Positions 38,645 through 46,746 are shown, counted from the stretch's first letter. The stretch is DNA of 64,000 bases from Martinezella lusitana (GCF_010668395.1 NZ_WUEY01000001.1:620001-684000); one strand, 5' to 3'. Notes: generated from the sequence alone by a model not told the origin. Numbers and translations are program-made.

Positions 38645-38684
38645 GAAAATACAAAACCCGCGCTGGTTTCACAAGCGCGGGTTT
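38645..38684 (-). terminator. Terminator of the rpmI-rplT operon
   Basis: AAACCCGCGCT and AGCGCGGGTTT arms with a 9-base loop. On the minus strand the stem continues into TTTTGTATTTT. It is 35 bases past the rplT stop codon and before the kinase-like gene, which therefore needs its own promoter. Confidence 0.85.
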
Positions 38685-38718
38685 CACAAATATGACAAAA
38701 ACCGTCTAGAAGGCGTTC

Positions 38719-39123
38719 TTAGCCAACGGTGGCTTCGAACTCGTTCTTCGTGCCAGCTTCCTTCAGGTACTCGAGTGCCTTCTTGGAGGCAGCAACGAGG
38801 GCGCCGAAAGCTTCCGGCTCATGGATCGCCATGTCGGAGAGAACCTTGCGGTCCACTTCGATGCCAGCCTTGTTCAGACCGTCGATGAAACGGCCGTAGG
38901 TCAGGCCGAATTCGCGGACGGCAGCGTTGATGCGCTGGATCCAGAGGGCGCGGAAGTTGCGCTTGTTGACCTTGCGGTCGCGGTAAGCGTACTGCTTGGA
39001 ACGGTCGACGGCGGCCTTGGCTGTACGGATGGTGTTCTTGCGGCGGCCGTAGAAGCCCTTGGCTGCCTTCAGAACCTTCTTGTGCTTGGCGTGGGCGGTA
39101 ACGCCTCTTTTTACGCGTGCCAT
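38719..39123 (-). CDS. rplT: 50S ribosomal protein L20
   Basis: 134 aa, very basic. [20 protein letters not shown] and [20 protein letters not shown] are diagnostic. L20 organises 23S rRNA folding in early 50S assembly and represses its own operon in other bacteria by binding the leader. AAGGAG lies 9 bases before the ATG. The gap from rpmI is 37 bases. Confidence 0.98.
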   Translation of the reverse strand: MARVKRGVTAHAKHKKVLKAAKGFYGRRKNTIRTAKAAVDRSKQYAYRDRKVNKRNFRALWIQRINAAVREFGLTYGRFIDGLNKAGIEVDRKVLSDMAIHEPEAFGALVAASKKALEYLKEAGTKNEFEATVG

Positions 39124-39160
39124 TTCATGATCTCCTTAGTCTATAGCGTTACGAATAGTC

Positions 39161-39364
39161 TTAGAGACCGTTCGGCAAGTAGTTCTTGATAACCTTACGG
39201 CCATCCGGTTCTGCGAGAACCATGGTGCCGCGGGCATCGCGAATGAACTTGTTGCTACGCTTGATCATGCCGTGGCGCTTGCCAGCAGCTGCGGCCTTGA
39301 CCTTGCCGGTTGCGGTGATCTTGAACCGCTTCTTGGCAGAGGACTTCGTCTTCATCTTGGGCAT
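39161..39364 (-). CDS. rpmI: 50S ribosomal protein L35
   Basis: 67 aa, basic. [20 protein letters not shown] is the L35 start and [19 protein letters not shown] follows. The ATG at 39364 directly begins this motif; the frame is open upstream but has no L35 homology. It is preceded by a 319-base non-coding leader after infC. Confidence 0.98.
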   Translation of the reverse strand: MPKMKTKSSAKKRFKITATGKVKAAAAGKRHGMIKRSNKFIRDARGTMVLAEPDGRKVIKNYLPNGL

Positions 39365-39683
39365 TTTGCTACTCCTTCGATGCTTCCTGGCGCGCTTTGC
39401 TAAAAGCCCTTCCCACAGAACCGGACAAGCCGGGCTGTAACAAGGTGCCGGAGCGTTTGTTGTTAAACGGCGGATCCGGTGACGAACCGCTCCGCCAGCA
39501 TTCTGAACTGCCACGGCATGCCCTGCCGGTCAGTTCGGACGCGCGCTTATAACCGCAGTTGCCCACAAGTGCAACGGGCCAGACGCCGGAATCTTTGCAG
39601 ATCGATGACAACGATCGATCCGGCGCACAAAAGGAAAAAGCCGCCCAATGGGACGGCTCCGACCTCTTGCTTCGCCTTGCGCC
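39365..39683 (-). other. infC-rpmI intergenic region / rpmI leader
   Basis: 319 bases without a supported gene. It contains a terminator for infC near its distal end (39634-39658), so a separate promoter for rpmI-rplT is likely. It is long enough to hold an L20-responsive leader, but I could not identify a specific L20-binding structure. Confidence 0.4.
39634..39658 (-). terminator. Terminator or attenuator after infC
   Basis: On the minus strand: AGCCG, bulged T, CCC, loop ATT, GGG, CGGCT, then a TTTTT run. It lies 26 bases past the infC stop codon. Confidence 0.7.
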
Positions 39684-40220
39684 TCACTTCGGCGCAAGCA
39701 CCATCATCATCTGGCGGCCTTCGAGCTTCGGCTCGGCTTCCACCTTGGCGATCTCGAGCGTATCTTCCTTGACCTGCTGAAGAAGCTTCATACCGAGTTC
39801 CTGGTGGGCCATTTCGCGGCCACGGAACTTCAAGGTCACCTTCACCTTGTCACCTTCCTCGAAGAAACGGCCGATCGCCTTCATCTTCACCTCATAGTCA
39901 TGGGTGTCGATGTTGGGGCGCATCTTGATTTCTTTGACTTCGACGATCTTCTGCTTCTTGCGCGCCTCGGCGGCCTTCTTCTGGTTGGCGTATTTCAGCT
40001 TGCCCAGGTCGAGGATCTTGCACACAGGCGGTTCAGCATTGGGGGAAATCTCTACCAGATCGAGACCGGCCTCCTCCGCCATTCTCAATGCCTGGTCGGT
40101 CGGGACGATGCCCATATTCGCGCCGTCAGCTGCGATAAGCTGAACTTTGGGAATGCGAATTTCCCTGTTGGAACGTGGCCCGTCCTTTACGGGCGCATCG
40201 GTTTTAAAGGGTCTGCGAAT
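39684..40220 (-). CDS. infC: Translation initiation factor IF-3
   Basis: 178 aa from an ATT start codon. The sequence [20 protein letters not shown], then [33 protein letters not shown] motifs, is classic IF-3. No ATG lies near the conserved N-terminus; an ATT at 40218-40220 has GGAG 9 bases upstream. Non-AUG starts on infC let IF-3 repress its own synthesis, because it rejects such starts. The frame stays open to 40355, but that part does not look like IF-3. Confidence 0.92.
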   Translation of the reverse strand: MRRPFKTDAPVKDGPRSNREIRIPKVQLIAADGANMGIVPTDQALRMAEEAGLDLVEISPNAEPPVCKILDLGKLKYANQKKAAEARKKQKIVEVKEIKMRPNIDTHDYEVKMKAIGRFFEEGDKVKVTLKFRGREMAHQELGMKLLQQVKEDTLEIAKVEAEPKLEGRQMMMVLAPK

Positions 40221-40498
40221 GGTCGTATTCTCCACGAATTGTTTCGGATAGCTGCAGCCTCTCGCTCCCCATCGGCGCAACTGACGGAAATGTCGTAAAA
40301 GCTGTGTTGAAGTCAATAGCATGACAGCAGGAAAAAAGCACCTCCCGCGTGTCAATAGAATGTCATGGAAGCGCGAGATGCGCCAAGGACACAGTATCGT
40401 TCGCGGATTATATAGTGACCCTTGCGTAAAGATCGAGGTTTTTTCGGGTCACGCCGGCGCGAATCTGCTTTATAGGGCGAAAAATCCCGGAGTTTTCG

Positions 40499-41311
40499 AT
40501 GTCCGAAACAGCCACAACAATCCAGCCGACCTTCCTTTCCGTCGGCACGGGCGAGAACGAACGCCAGATCGCAATCATCCAACGCGCCGCCGGCAAGGGC
40601 GCCGGGAATATCAGCTTCGTCTGGTTGTCCGGCTATCGATCCGACATGACCGGCACCAAGGCCGTGGAACTCGATGCGCTGGCCGCGCGGCTCGGCGTGG
40701 GCTGCATCCGCTTCGACTATTCCGGCCATGGCCAGTCCGGCGGCAAGTTCACCGACGGCACGATCTCGCGCTGGCTGGAAGAGGCGCTCGATGTCATCGA
40801 TCATACCAAGCCGAAGAAGATCGTCCTCGTCGGCTCCTCGATGGGCGGCTGGATCGCGCTCAGGGTCATCCAGGAGCTGCGCAAGCGCAAGAAGGCACCC
40901 GTCGTCGCGGGCCTCGTGCTGATCGCGCCGGCACCCGATTTCACCGTCGATCTCATCGAGCCCAATCTCTCCGACGTCGAGCGGCGCTCGCTGGCGGAAC
41001 GCGGTTATTTCGAAGAACCATCGGACTACAGCCCGGAGCCGAACATCTTCACCCGTGCCCTCATCGAGGACGGCCGCGCCAACCGCGTGCTCACGGGGAT
41101 CATCGAGACCGGCTGCCCGGTACACATATTGCAGGGCATGCAGGATGCCGACGTGCCCTTCGCGCATTCGTTAAAGCTGGTCGAGCACCTGCCGGCCGAC
41201 GATGTGGTGTTAACACTTGTGCGCGATGGCGACCATCGCCTGTCGCGCCCGCAGGATCTCGAGCGCATGCTCGCTGTTTCCGAGACGCTGGCGCTGCATA
41301 ATACACTGTAG
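40499..41311 (+). CDS. Alpha/beta hydrolase
   Basis: 270 aa. The nucleophile elbow G-S-S-M-G is in IVLVGSSMGGWIALR, with the oxyanion-side motif FDYSGHGQSGG, an acid in DADVPF and the catalytic His in VRDGDHRLSR. It is related to human ABHD10/BEM46-type serine hydrolases and rhizobial homologues. The substrate is unknown. CGGAG lies about 7 bases upstream of the ATG. It is divergent from infC. Confidence 0.88.
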   Translation: MSETATTIQPTFLSVGTGENERQIAIIQRAAGKGAGNISFVWLSGYRSDMTGTKAVELDALAARLGVGCIRFDYSGHGQSGGKFTDGTISRWLEEALDVIDHTKPKKIVLVGSSMGGWIALRVIQELRKRKKAPVVAGLVLIAPAPDFTVDLIEPNLSDVERRSLAERGYFEEPSDYSPEPNIFTRALIEDGRANRVLTGIIETGCPVHILQGMQDADVPFAHSLKLVEHLPADDVVLTLVRDGDHRLSRPQDLERMLAVSETLALHNTL

Positions 41312-41433
41312 AAACAAGTAGATACGTTCCAATCGAATTCAACATGCGTCCGTTTCCGGGCGCTGTCCCGCCATGCCTGTGTAATCACAGGAGGCATGAA
41401 ATTGTGGCGACTAGCCTCTGGATTGTGCCGAAA

Positions 41434-41441
41434 TTAACCAT
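41434..41441 (+). promoter_or_regulatory. CtrA half-site TTAACCAT
   Basis: An exact TTAACCAT, the CtrA 8-mer found in alphaproteobacteria, 105 bases upstream of the protease gene. Confidence 0.4.
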
Positions 41442-41499
41442 AAGGCCCGGTTCCGGCGTTAACACTTAAGTAACGATTGACTTCCCACGCCCCCCTACA

Positions 41500-41514
41500 T
41501 TAACAATTTGTTAA
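41500..41514 (+). promoter_or_regulatory. CtrA full site TTAA-N7-TTAA
   Basis: TTAACAATTTGTTAA fits the CtrA consensus TTAA-N7-TTAA and is also a 15-bp palindrome. It lies 31 bases upstream of the protease start, where it could cover the core promoter. A third related TTAACACTTAAG stretch starts near 41460. Confidence 0.5.
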
Positions 41515-41545
41515 CAAATGCAGGGACGATACAAGGATAGTGGGC

Positions 41546-42145
41546 GTGCGTATTAAGGGCGTATTGATTGCCTTCGCTGCTATAGTTGCGATGTCGTCGT
41601 CGGCGGTGCCGGCGTCCGAACAGACCGCGTCGATGACCGTCGGCAGCGTCACTTCCCAGCCGATCGGGCACTATGATTTCTGCCAGAGGCACACCGACGA
41701 ATGCGGCCCGACCCGCAATGTCGGCCCCATCGACATGAACGCTGCCGCCTGGGCACTGGTCAACCAGATCAACCTGCGCGTCAACAAGACCATCCGGCCA
41801 GCGACCGACATGGAAGTCTACGGCCAGGAAGAATATTGGGAATATCCGAAGACTGCCGGCGATTGCGAGGATTTTGCGCTGCTGAAACGCAAGCTGCTGA
41901 TGCAGAGCGGCATTTCCGCTTCCGACCTGCTGATGACGGTCGTGCGCAAGCCGGACGGCGAAGGCCATGCCGTGCTGACGCTGCGCACCAAGCAGGGCGA
42001 CTACATCCTCGACAACCTCGAAGACGATGTGAAGGTCTGGTACAGGACCCCCTATTCCTACCTGAAGCGTCAGGCGAGCTTCAATGCGGGCCGCTGGGTT
42101 ACCATCGAAAATGGCAACGACATTCTGGTCGGCGCCGTCAAGTAA
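41546..42145 (+). CDS. Transglutaminase-like cysteine peptidase (BTLCP)
   Basis: 199 aa, secreted. The signal peptide is RIKGVLIAFAAIVAMSSSAVPA (residues 2-23). The triad is Cys107 in TAGDCEDFALLKR, His141 in GEGHAVLTL and Asp156 in YILDN. The family includes LapG, which cleaves adhesins in the periplasm. I chose the GTG at 41546 because AAGGA lies 8 bases upstream; a GTG at 41540 would leave only 2 bases. CtrA-like sites and a strong terminator frame the gene. Confidence 0.88.
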   Translation: MRIKGVLIAFAAIVAMSSSAVPASEQTASMTVGSVTSQPIGHYDFCQRHTDECGPTRNVGPIDMNAAAWALVNQINLRVNKTIRPATDMEVYGQEEYWEYPKTAGDCEDFALLKRKLLMQSGISASDLLMTVVRKPDGEGHAVLTLRTKQGDYILDNLEDDVKVWYRTPYSYLKRQASFNAGRWVTIENGNDILVGAVK

Positions 42146-42172
42146 ACGGAAAAGCAATTCGTTGCATACAGG

Positions 42173-42200
42173 AAGGCCGGCCCCATCGGGCCGGCCTTTT
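42173..42200 (+). terminator. Terminator of the BTLCP gene
   Basis: AAGGCCGGCCC and GGGCCGGCCTT arms with a CATC loop, then TTTT, 28 bases past the stop codon. Confidence 0.85.
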
Positions 42201-42262
42201 GCGTTTCCTCATGTGGTAAGAGCAGTCCGCAGGCGCGGACGAATTGATTGTCGCGATGAACC

Positions 42263-42448
42263 CTAATGGTTCTTGTGGCTCTGCTGCCCCGCCTTGACAT
42301 GCTGCTCGTGGGTGCCGCCACGGGAGCCGCCGGAGTGCTGCTCGTGCGAGCCGGAAGAAGAGGCATTCCTGGTGTTGTCCTCCGTGTTCTTGTGACTCTG
42401 CTGGCCTGCCTTGACGTGCTGGTCGTGCGTTCCACCTTGGTTTGCCAT
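42263..42448 (-). CDS. KGG-type general stress microprotein, 61 aa
   Basis: Two near-identical 16-residue units, GGTHDQHVKAGQQSHKN and GGTHEQHVKAGQQSHKN, lie at each end of the protein, joined by a Ser/Asn/Gly linker. They resemble the con-10/GsiB-like stress motif (GG...HVKAGQQSHKN). The protein is very hydrophilic and probably disordered. AAAGGAG lies 9 bases before the ATG. A GGAAC-N18-TT stress promoter precedes it and overlaps a long dyad. The protective role is inferred from the family. Confidence 0.82.
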   Translation of the reverse strand: MANQGGTHDQHVKAGQQSHKNTEDNTRNASSSGSHEQHSGGSRGGTHEQHVKAGQQSHKNH

Positions 42449-42463
42449 TGGATATCTCCTTTG

Positions 42464-42504
42464 GGTTAGCATGCGAGGCCAAGAGCGGCCTCGTGGTGCT
42501 AACC
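42464..42504. repeat. Two-step inverted repeat before the KGG gene
   Basis: Outer arms GGTTAGCA/TGCTAACC and inner arms CGAGGCC/GGCCTCG are both exact complements. It lies between mbfA and the KGG ribosome site. It could terminate mbfA, form a 5' hairpin on the KGG mRNA, or bind a regulator; no T-run follows. Confidence 0.55.
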
Positions 42505-42525
42505 GACGGCGGCGGCGGGCGTTCC
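42501..42525 (-). promoter_or_regulatory. EcfG/RpoE2 general-stress promoter of the KGG gene
   Basis: On the minus strand: GGAAC, 16 bases, GGTT (that is, GGAAC-N18-TT). It places the transcription start near 42494, about 46 bases before the ATG. Confidence 0.55.
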
Positions 42526-42568
42526 GAACTTTAACATTTCGTGAATAGCGGAGCGACCCGACAGGGCC

Positions 42569-43552
42569 TCATCCGTTTCCGATGAGAATGCCGGCGCCGA
42601 GGACCAGCGAGCCGCCGAGAACGACCTGGAAGGCCGCGCGCAGGAACGGTGTCTCCATGTATTTGTTCTGAATGAAGGCGATGGCCCAGAGCTCGAAGAA
42701 AACCACGACGGCCGCCGTGATCGTCGCTGTCCAGAAATGCGGAATGAGGTAAGGCAGCGCATGGCCGAGGCCGCCAAGCGCGGTCATGATGCCGCAGGCA
42801 AGGCCGCGCTTGATCGGCGAGCCGCGGCCGGAGATTTTTCCGTCGTCGTGTGCCGCTTCCGTGAAGCCCATGGAAATACCGGCGCCCACGGAGGCCGACA
42901 GGCCGACAAGGAATGTCTGCCAGGTCTGCTGGGTGGCGAAGGCGGCGGCGAAGATCGGCGCCAGGGTGGAAACGGACCCGTCCATGAGGCCCGCAAGGCC
43001 CGGCTGCACATAGGTCAGCACGAACTGGCGGCGCGCTTGCGCATCCTCTTCCTGCCTGACCGTATCCGGCGTATGCTTGTCTTCCAGCAGGTGCGCAATA
43101 TCCTCGTGCCCCTGCTCCGCGAGTGCGAGATCGCCGAGAAGCTGGCGCGTCGAGGCATCGGAAACCTGCTTGGCCGCTTCGACATAGAAATTATAGGCCT
43201 GCCGCTCCATTGCCTCGGCCTCCTCGCGAATGGCATCGAGGGAGAGGTTCTTGCGCAGCCAATCCGGCTTGCGCTCGTAGAAGCCACGCACATGCTCGCG
43301 CCGGATCAGCGGGATCCGTTCGCCGAAGCGGCGGCGATGCATGTCGATCAATGTCTTGCGGTGGGTATCCTCGACTTCGGCCATATCCTCGAAAACCTTG
43401 GCGGAATCGGGGTAGTTCTGGCGCAGGATATCGGCATAGGCGAGATAGATGCGCGAATCGTCCTCCTCCGCCGCGATGGCGATCGCCAGGATCTCCTGTT
43501 CGGAAAGGGAGGTGAAGTGACGTTTCGAGGGACGGAACAGACCTAGCAGCAT
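42569..43552 (-). CDS. mbfA: Membrane-bound ferritin MbfA (rubrerythrin plus VIT1/CCC1)
   Basis: 327 aa. The N-terminal ferritin-like domain carries iron-ligand patterns AIAAEEDDSRIY, MAEVEDTHRKTL and LAEQGHEDIAH. The C-terminal half has about five hydrophobic helices of the VIT1/CCC1 type (QPGLAGLMDGSVSTLAPIF, ASVGAGISMGFTEA). MbfA exports iron and protects rhizobia and Agrobacterium against iron and peroxide stress. An ICE box directly upstream fits the known Irr repression of mbfA. Confidence 0.93.
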   Translation of the reverse strand: MLLGLFRPSKRHFTSLSEQEILAIAIAAEEDDSRIYLAYADILRQNYPDSAKVFEDMAEVEDTHRKTLIDMHRRRFGERIPLIRREHVRGFYERKPDWLRKNLSLDAIREEAEAMERQAYNFYVEAAKQVSDASTRQLLGDLALAEQGHEDIAHLLEDKHTPDTVRQEEDAQARRQFVLTYVQPGLAGLMDGSVSTLAPIFAAAFATQQTWQTFLVGLSASVGAGISMGFTEAAHDDGKISGRGSPIKRGLACGIMTALGGLGHALPYLIPHFWTATITAAVVVFFELWAIAFIQNKYMETPFLRAAFQVVLGGSLVLGAGILIGNG

Positions 43553-43568
43553 GGGGGCAACCTCATAA

Positions 43569-43593
43569 CTTTAGAATTATTCTAATTCTAAAG
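43569..43593. promoter_or_regulatory. Iron control element (ICE / Irr box)
   Basis: CTTTAGAATTA and TAATTCTAAAG form perfect 11-bp arms around TTC, 17 bases upstream of the mbfA start codon. The TTTAGAA..TTCTAAA pattern is that of Irr-binding elements in rhizobia. Confidence 0.75.
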
Positions 43594-43810
43594 TGGGTCA
43601 TTATGCGGGTCAAGCGCGGAGGCGCTTTCGTGAGGGGAAATCGTGCTGGAAAATATGCGGGCCGTCATAAAGGCGGCGTGGCCATCGCCATGCGGTTTTG
43701 ACAGATTGCCGCAACATCACCATGACGTCTTGGTTATGCCGGCGAATTGCATACATAGGGAAACGGAAGCTGGCCGCGGCGATATCTCGCCCGAGCGCCC
43801 GGAGAAGACC

Positions 43811-44278
43811 ATGGAACATGACCTGCAGGCTCGCGCGGCTCATCTTGCCGGCATTCGCGAAAAGGCCGAGGCCGAGATGGCGAGGATCGGCATCGATGCC
43901 GCTTTCATCGACAGGCTGGTCGACACATTCTATGGGCGCGTCCAGGCGCACCCCCGGCTCGGACCGGTGTTCGATGGACGTCTTGCCGGGCGCTGGCCCG
44001 ATCACATGGAAAAGATGAAACGCTTCTGGTCGTCGGTCGCCTTCAAGAACGGCGCCTATGGCGGCAAGCCGGTGCAGGCGCATCTCGGCGTCGAGGGCAT
44101 GGCGGCCGACCTCTTTCCGGAATGGCTGTCGCTTTTCTCCGCGACGCTTGCCGATATCGCGCCTTCCGAGGCGGCGAAGGACTGGTTCATGGCGACAGCG
44201 GAACGCATCGCCAAAAGCCTGACATTGTCGCTGTTCTATAATCCGGCGCTCGACGATCCCGCGCGGAAAACCGTCTAA
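43811..44278 (+). CDS. Group III truncated haemoglobin
   Basis: 155 aa. FYGRVQAHPRLGPVF, HMEKMKRFWSSV and the GAYGGKPVQAH stretch place the likely proximal His at residue 91. The pattern fits TrHbIII/Cgb-like globins that bind O2 or NO. GGAG lies 8 bases before the ATG; the open extension upstream shows no homology. It is divergent from mbfA over a 258-base space that includes the ICE box. It ends without a recognisable terminator. Confidence 0.88.
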   Translation: MEHDLQARAAHLAGIREKAEAEMARIGIDAAFIDRLVDTFYGRVQAHPRLGPVFDGRLAGRWPDHMEKMKRFWSSVAFKNGAYGGKPVQAHLGVEGMAADLFPEWLSLFSATLADIAPSEAAKDWFMATAERIAKSLTLSLFYNPALDDPARKTV

Positions 44279-44454
44279 GGCATCTCGCGCGACAAAGCCG
44301 AATTCGGCGGCAGATGCCACCAGACATGGGTGACATTCACTGCGATTTTACGCCGATAGCGATCGTTACGGATATCAATGCCGGCAGGCGAACGGATTGA
44401 CGAAATGTCATCGCCAACAGCGGTGGCGATGAATGAACGATCCAGCTCTCCCGA

Positions 44455-44484
44455 CGGCGGCAAATGACTTCAAACTTGCCGCCG
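44455..44484 (-). terminator. Hairpin after the DUF308 gene
   Basis: CGGCGGCAA and TTGCCGCCG arms around 12 bases, 17 bases past the stop codon on the minus strand. No T-run. Confidence 0.35.
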
Positions 44485-44500
44485 CAGTGTCAGGTGCTGC

Positions 44501-45058
44501 CTATGCATGTACTTTGCGGTAGGATGCGACGGCGAGCCAGATTGCGGAAAGCAGGAAGTAGAAGGCGCCGAACGCCACATAGGGGACAATATCCAGAATC
44601 GACGGCGCAGCGGCGCCAAAGGCTCGGCTGATCATGAAGCCGCCGGCAAGGGCCGACTGCGCGCCGCTCAGGATCATCACCCATTGGGCGCCATAAGCAC
44701 GCCAGCGCCTGACCCCCGTATAGAGTTGCAGCAGACCCGAGAGGATCGCCCAAACTCCGAACACCGCCAGAACGGCGTAGGTGCTGTTGCTGACCGCCAC
44801 GACAACGGCGAGCGTCGTGATCGTGCTGACCACAACATTCAATGACTGGGACGGATTGGCCTTGAGGCCGCCATTTACGCGGGCGTCGATGAGATTGGCG
44901 ACGGCATCCCATAGAGGATAGATCACCAGCAGAAATGCTGCGGGCAGCGGTTGTCCGCGCAAGAGAATGGCGGCGGAGATCCAGGCCACAGAGAACAGGG
45001 CGCGCGTGAAATAGTAGGATCGCAGCCAGTTGGGCTGGGTCGAGGTATGGCTTTGCAT
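44501..45058 (-). CDS. DUF308 (HdeD-like) membrane protein
   Basis: 185 aa with about six hydrophobic helices: WISAAILLRG, PAAFLLVIYPLWDAVANLID, VVVSTITTLAVVVAVS, YAVLAVFGVWAILSGLLQLY, WVMILSGAQSALAGGFM and IVPYVAFGAFYFLLSAIWLA. This layout fits the DUF308/HdeD family of acid-stress membrane proteins; function is not proven. AAGGAG lies 7 bases before the ATG at 45058. It is divergent from a TetR gene, and an operator-like dyad lies 21 bases upstream of its start. Confidence 0.78.
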   Translation of the reverse strand: MQSHTSTQPNWLRSYYFTRALFSVAWISAAILLRGQPLPAAFLLVIYPLWDAVANLIDARVNGGLKANPSQSLNVVVSTITTLAVVVAVSNSTYAVLAVFGVWAILSGLLQLYTGVRRWRAYGAQWVMILSGAQSALAGGFMISRAFGAAAPSILDIVPYVAFGAFYFLLSAIWLAVASYRKVHA

Positions 45059-45078
45059 CGGCAAGCTCCTTGTTGTTG

Positions 45079-45094
45079 CCTACCTACTAGTAGG
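45079..45094. promoter_or_regulatory. TetR operator 1, CCTAC-N6-GTAGG
   Basis: CCTAC CTACTA GTAGG, upstream of the DUF308 gene. The same arms and spacing recur at 45176-45191. Confidence 0.6.
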
Positions 45095-45164
45095 AAGTTA
45101 AATCTTTAGAGTCAACATGACGTTCGAACACCGTTTTGTGAGAGCCGGAAGTGTTGCCGCAGCC

Positions 45165-45193
45165 TTGACAATAAGCCTACCAGAAGGTAGGCA
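45165..45193 (+). promoter_or_regulatory. Promoter of the TetR gene
   Basis: TTGACA (45165-45170), a 17-base spacer, then TAGGCA (45188-45193). Operator 2 fills the spacer. The expected start is at or near the ATG at 45199, so the mRNA may be leaderless. Confidence 0.45.
45176..45191. promoter_or_regulatory. TetR operator 2, CCTAC-N6-GTAGG
   Basis: CCTAC CAGAAG GTAGG (7-bp arms when flanking G and C are included), lying between the -35 and -10 of the TetR gene and 7 bases before its ATG. Confidence 0.65.
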
Positions 45194-45198
45194 GCGAC

Positions 45199-45825
45199 AT
45201 GAAATCAACGACTTCGACCTCAGAAAAAATCCTCGACATCGCGCAGTCCCTCGTCGTGGCGGGAGGCTATAACGGCTTCAGCTATGCCGATATCTCGGCT
45301 GCGATCGGCATCAGGAAGGCGAGCATCCACCATCATTTTCCGACGAAGGCCGAGCTGGTTTCGGCGCTGGTGGATCGCTACAGGCAGCAGACAGGGGCAG
45401 GTTTGAAGTCTCTGCGCGAGGGGATCTCAGACCCCTCCGAACAGCTGCAGGCCTATGTGAACTTCTGGCATTCCTGCATTGGCGACGCCTCGCTGCCCTT
45501 CTGCGTCTGCGCGATGCTTGCCAGCGAGATGCAGATGCTGCCGGAAGAGGTCGCATCGCAGGTCCGCGCCCATTTCCATGGGCTTGCGGAATGGCTCGCG
45601 TCGGTGCTGCAATCAGGAGCGGAGGCTGGCCGGTTCCGGTTGGACAACCGGCCGGAAGAGGAGGCCCAGATAGTGATGGCCTCGGTGCATGGAGCAATGC
45701 TCTCCGCGAGGGCTTTCGGCGACCCCGGACTGTTCATCGTAATCGTCGCCCCGCAGATCGCCAGGCTGCAGGCGCCCGATCGACAAGGAAATGCCGGACA
45801 GGAATCGTCGACGCACGGCCGATAG
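45199..45825 (+). CDS. TetR-family transcriptional regulator
   Basis: 208 aa. The N-terminal HTH is ILDIAQSLVVAGGYNGFSYA then DISAAIGIRKASIHHHFPTK. The ligand domain resembles TetR_C_16-type proteins (QLQAYVNFWHSCIGDASLPFCVCAMLAS). The two upstream dyads suggest it represses itself and the divergent DUF308 gene. It is 6 bases from the convergent EamA gene. Confidence 0.9.
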   Translation: MKSTTSTSEKILDIAQSLVVAGGYNGFSYADISAAIGIRKASIHHHFPTKAELVSALVDRYRQQTGAGLKSLREGISDPSEQLQAYVNFWHSCIGDASLPFCVCAMLASEMQMLPEEVASQVRAHFHGLAEWLASVLQSGAEAGRFRLDNRPEEEAQIVMASVHGAMLSARAFGDPGLFIVIVAPQIARLQAPDRQGNAGQESSTHGR

Positions 45826-45831
45826 AGCCGC

Positions 45832-46746
45832 TCAGCTTTTCGCCGCGAAGATCGTTGCCCCGATGCTGGCGGCGACGACGAGCGCCGTGCCGAACATTTG
45901 CGATGGCGTCATCGGCTGCGACAGGATGACGAAGCCGGCAAAGGCGCCGATGGCGGGCTCGAGGCTCATGAGAATGCCGAAGGATGAGGTCGGCATGCGC
46001 CGCAGCGCCGTCATTTCCAAGGCATAGGGAAGCAGCGGGACAAGCACGGCCAGCCCGGCCATTTCGAGAAGACCGGAGGCCGTGATGTGCGGAACGGCGG
46101 AGGCGAAGCCGAAGGGTGTGGCGACCACGGCAGCAACCAGCAGCGACATGGAAAGACCTTCGAGACCCTTGAAGGCATCGCCAACCCTTTTCGTCAGCAG
46201 AATATAGCACGCCCAGCCCGCGCCCGCGCCGCAGGCGTAGAGGATCCCCGGCAGATTGCCCACCCACTCCTCACCATCATAAGCGAGCAGCAACACGCCG
46301 ATGGCGGCGACGACGGGCCAGAGAAGCTGGCGGCTGAGGCCGAAGCCGAGAGTTGCGACCAGCAGAGGCCCGAGGAAGTCGATCGCAACGGCAAGACCCA
46401 GCGGAATGCGCGCGATCGCCGAGAAGAAGGAAATCGTCATCAGCGCCGACACGGTGCCGAGCACCAGCACGGCAATCCATTGCGCGCGGCTATAACGCGT
46501 CACCTTCGGCCTGACGATAACGGCCAATATAACGGATGCGAAGGCGAGCCGGAGCCATGTTGCGCCCGTTGGGCCGAATGTTGCGATGGCGGAGGCCGAC
46601 AGCGCCGAACCGAATTGGATCGACGACATGGACATCACGCACATGAGCACGCCGGCGGCAATGCCGCCGGTCGACGGTGCGACATCCGGATGCGGCATCA
46701 GCGCCGCGCCGCCATCCGTGCCACTTTCGACAAGCTTCTGGTCCAT
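45832..46746 (-). CDS. EamA/DMT-family exporter (RhtA-like)
   Basis: 304 aa with about ten hydrophobic helices in two EamA repeats. GATWLRLAFASVILAVIVRP and FLGPLLVATLGFG are typical of the RhtA threonine/homoserine exporter group. It ends LVVAASIGATIFAAKS. It exports amino acids or other small metabolites; the substrate is not known. AAGGAGAG lies 8 bases before the ATG. A gap of 131 bases separates it from the GNAT gene. Confidence 0.87.
   Translation of the reverse strand: MDQKLVESGTDGGAALMPHPDVAPSTGGIAAGVLMCVMSMSSIQFGSALSASAIATFGPTGATWLRLAFASVILAVIVRPKVTRYSRAQWIAVLVLGTVSALMTISFFSAIARIPLGLAVAIDFLGPLLVATLGFGLSRQLLWPVVAAIGVLLLAYDGEEWVGNLPGILYACGAGAGWACYILLTKRVGDAFKGLEGLSMSLLVAAVVATPFGFASAVPHITASGLLEMAGLAVLVPLLPYALEMTALRRMPTSSFGILMSLEPAIGAFAGFVILSQPMTPSQMFGTALVVAASIGATIFAAKS

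Noticed and set aside
39369..39611. 80-codon frame in the rpmI leader
   Set aside because: No ribosome site or homology; more likely non-coding leader.
44275..44463. Possible gene fragment reading SSIRSPAGIDIRND
   Set aside because: A faint likeness to the XdhC end, but too short and without a start or other motifs; I do not call a pseudogene.
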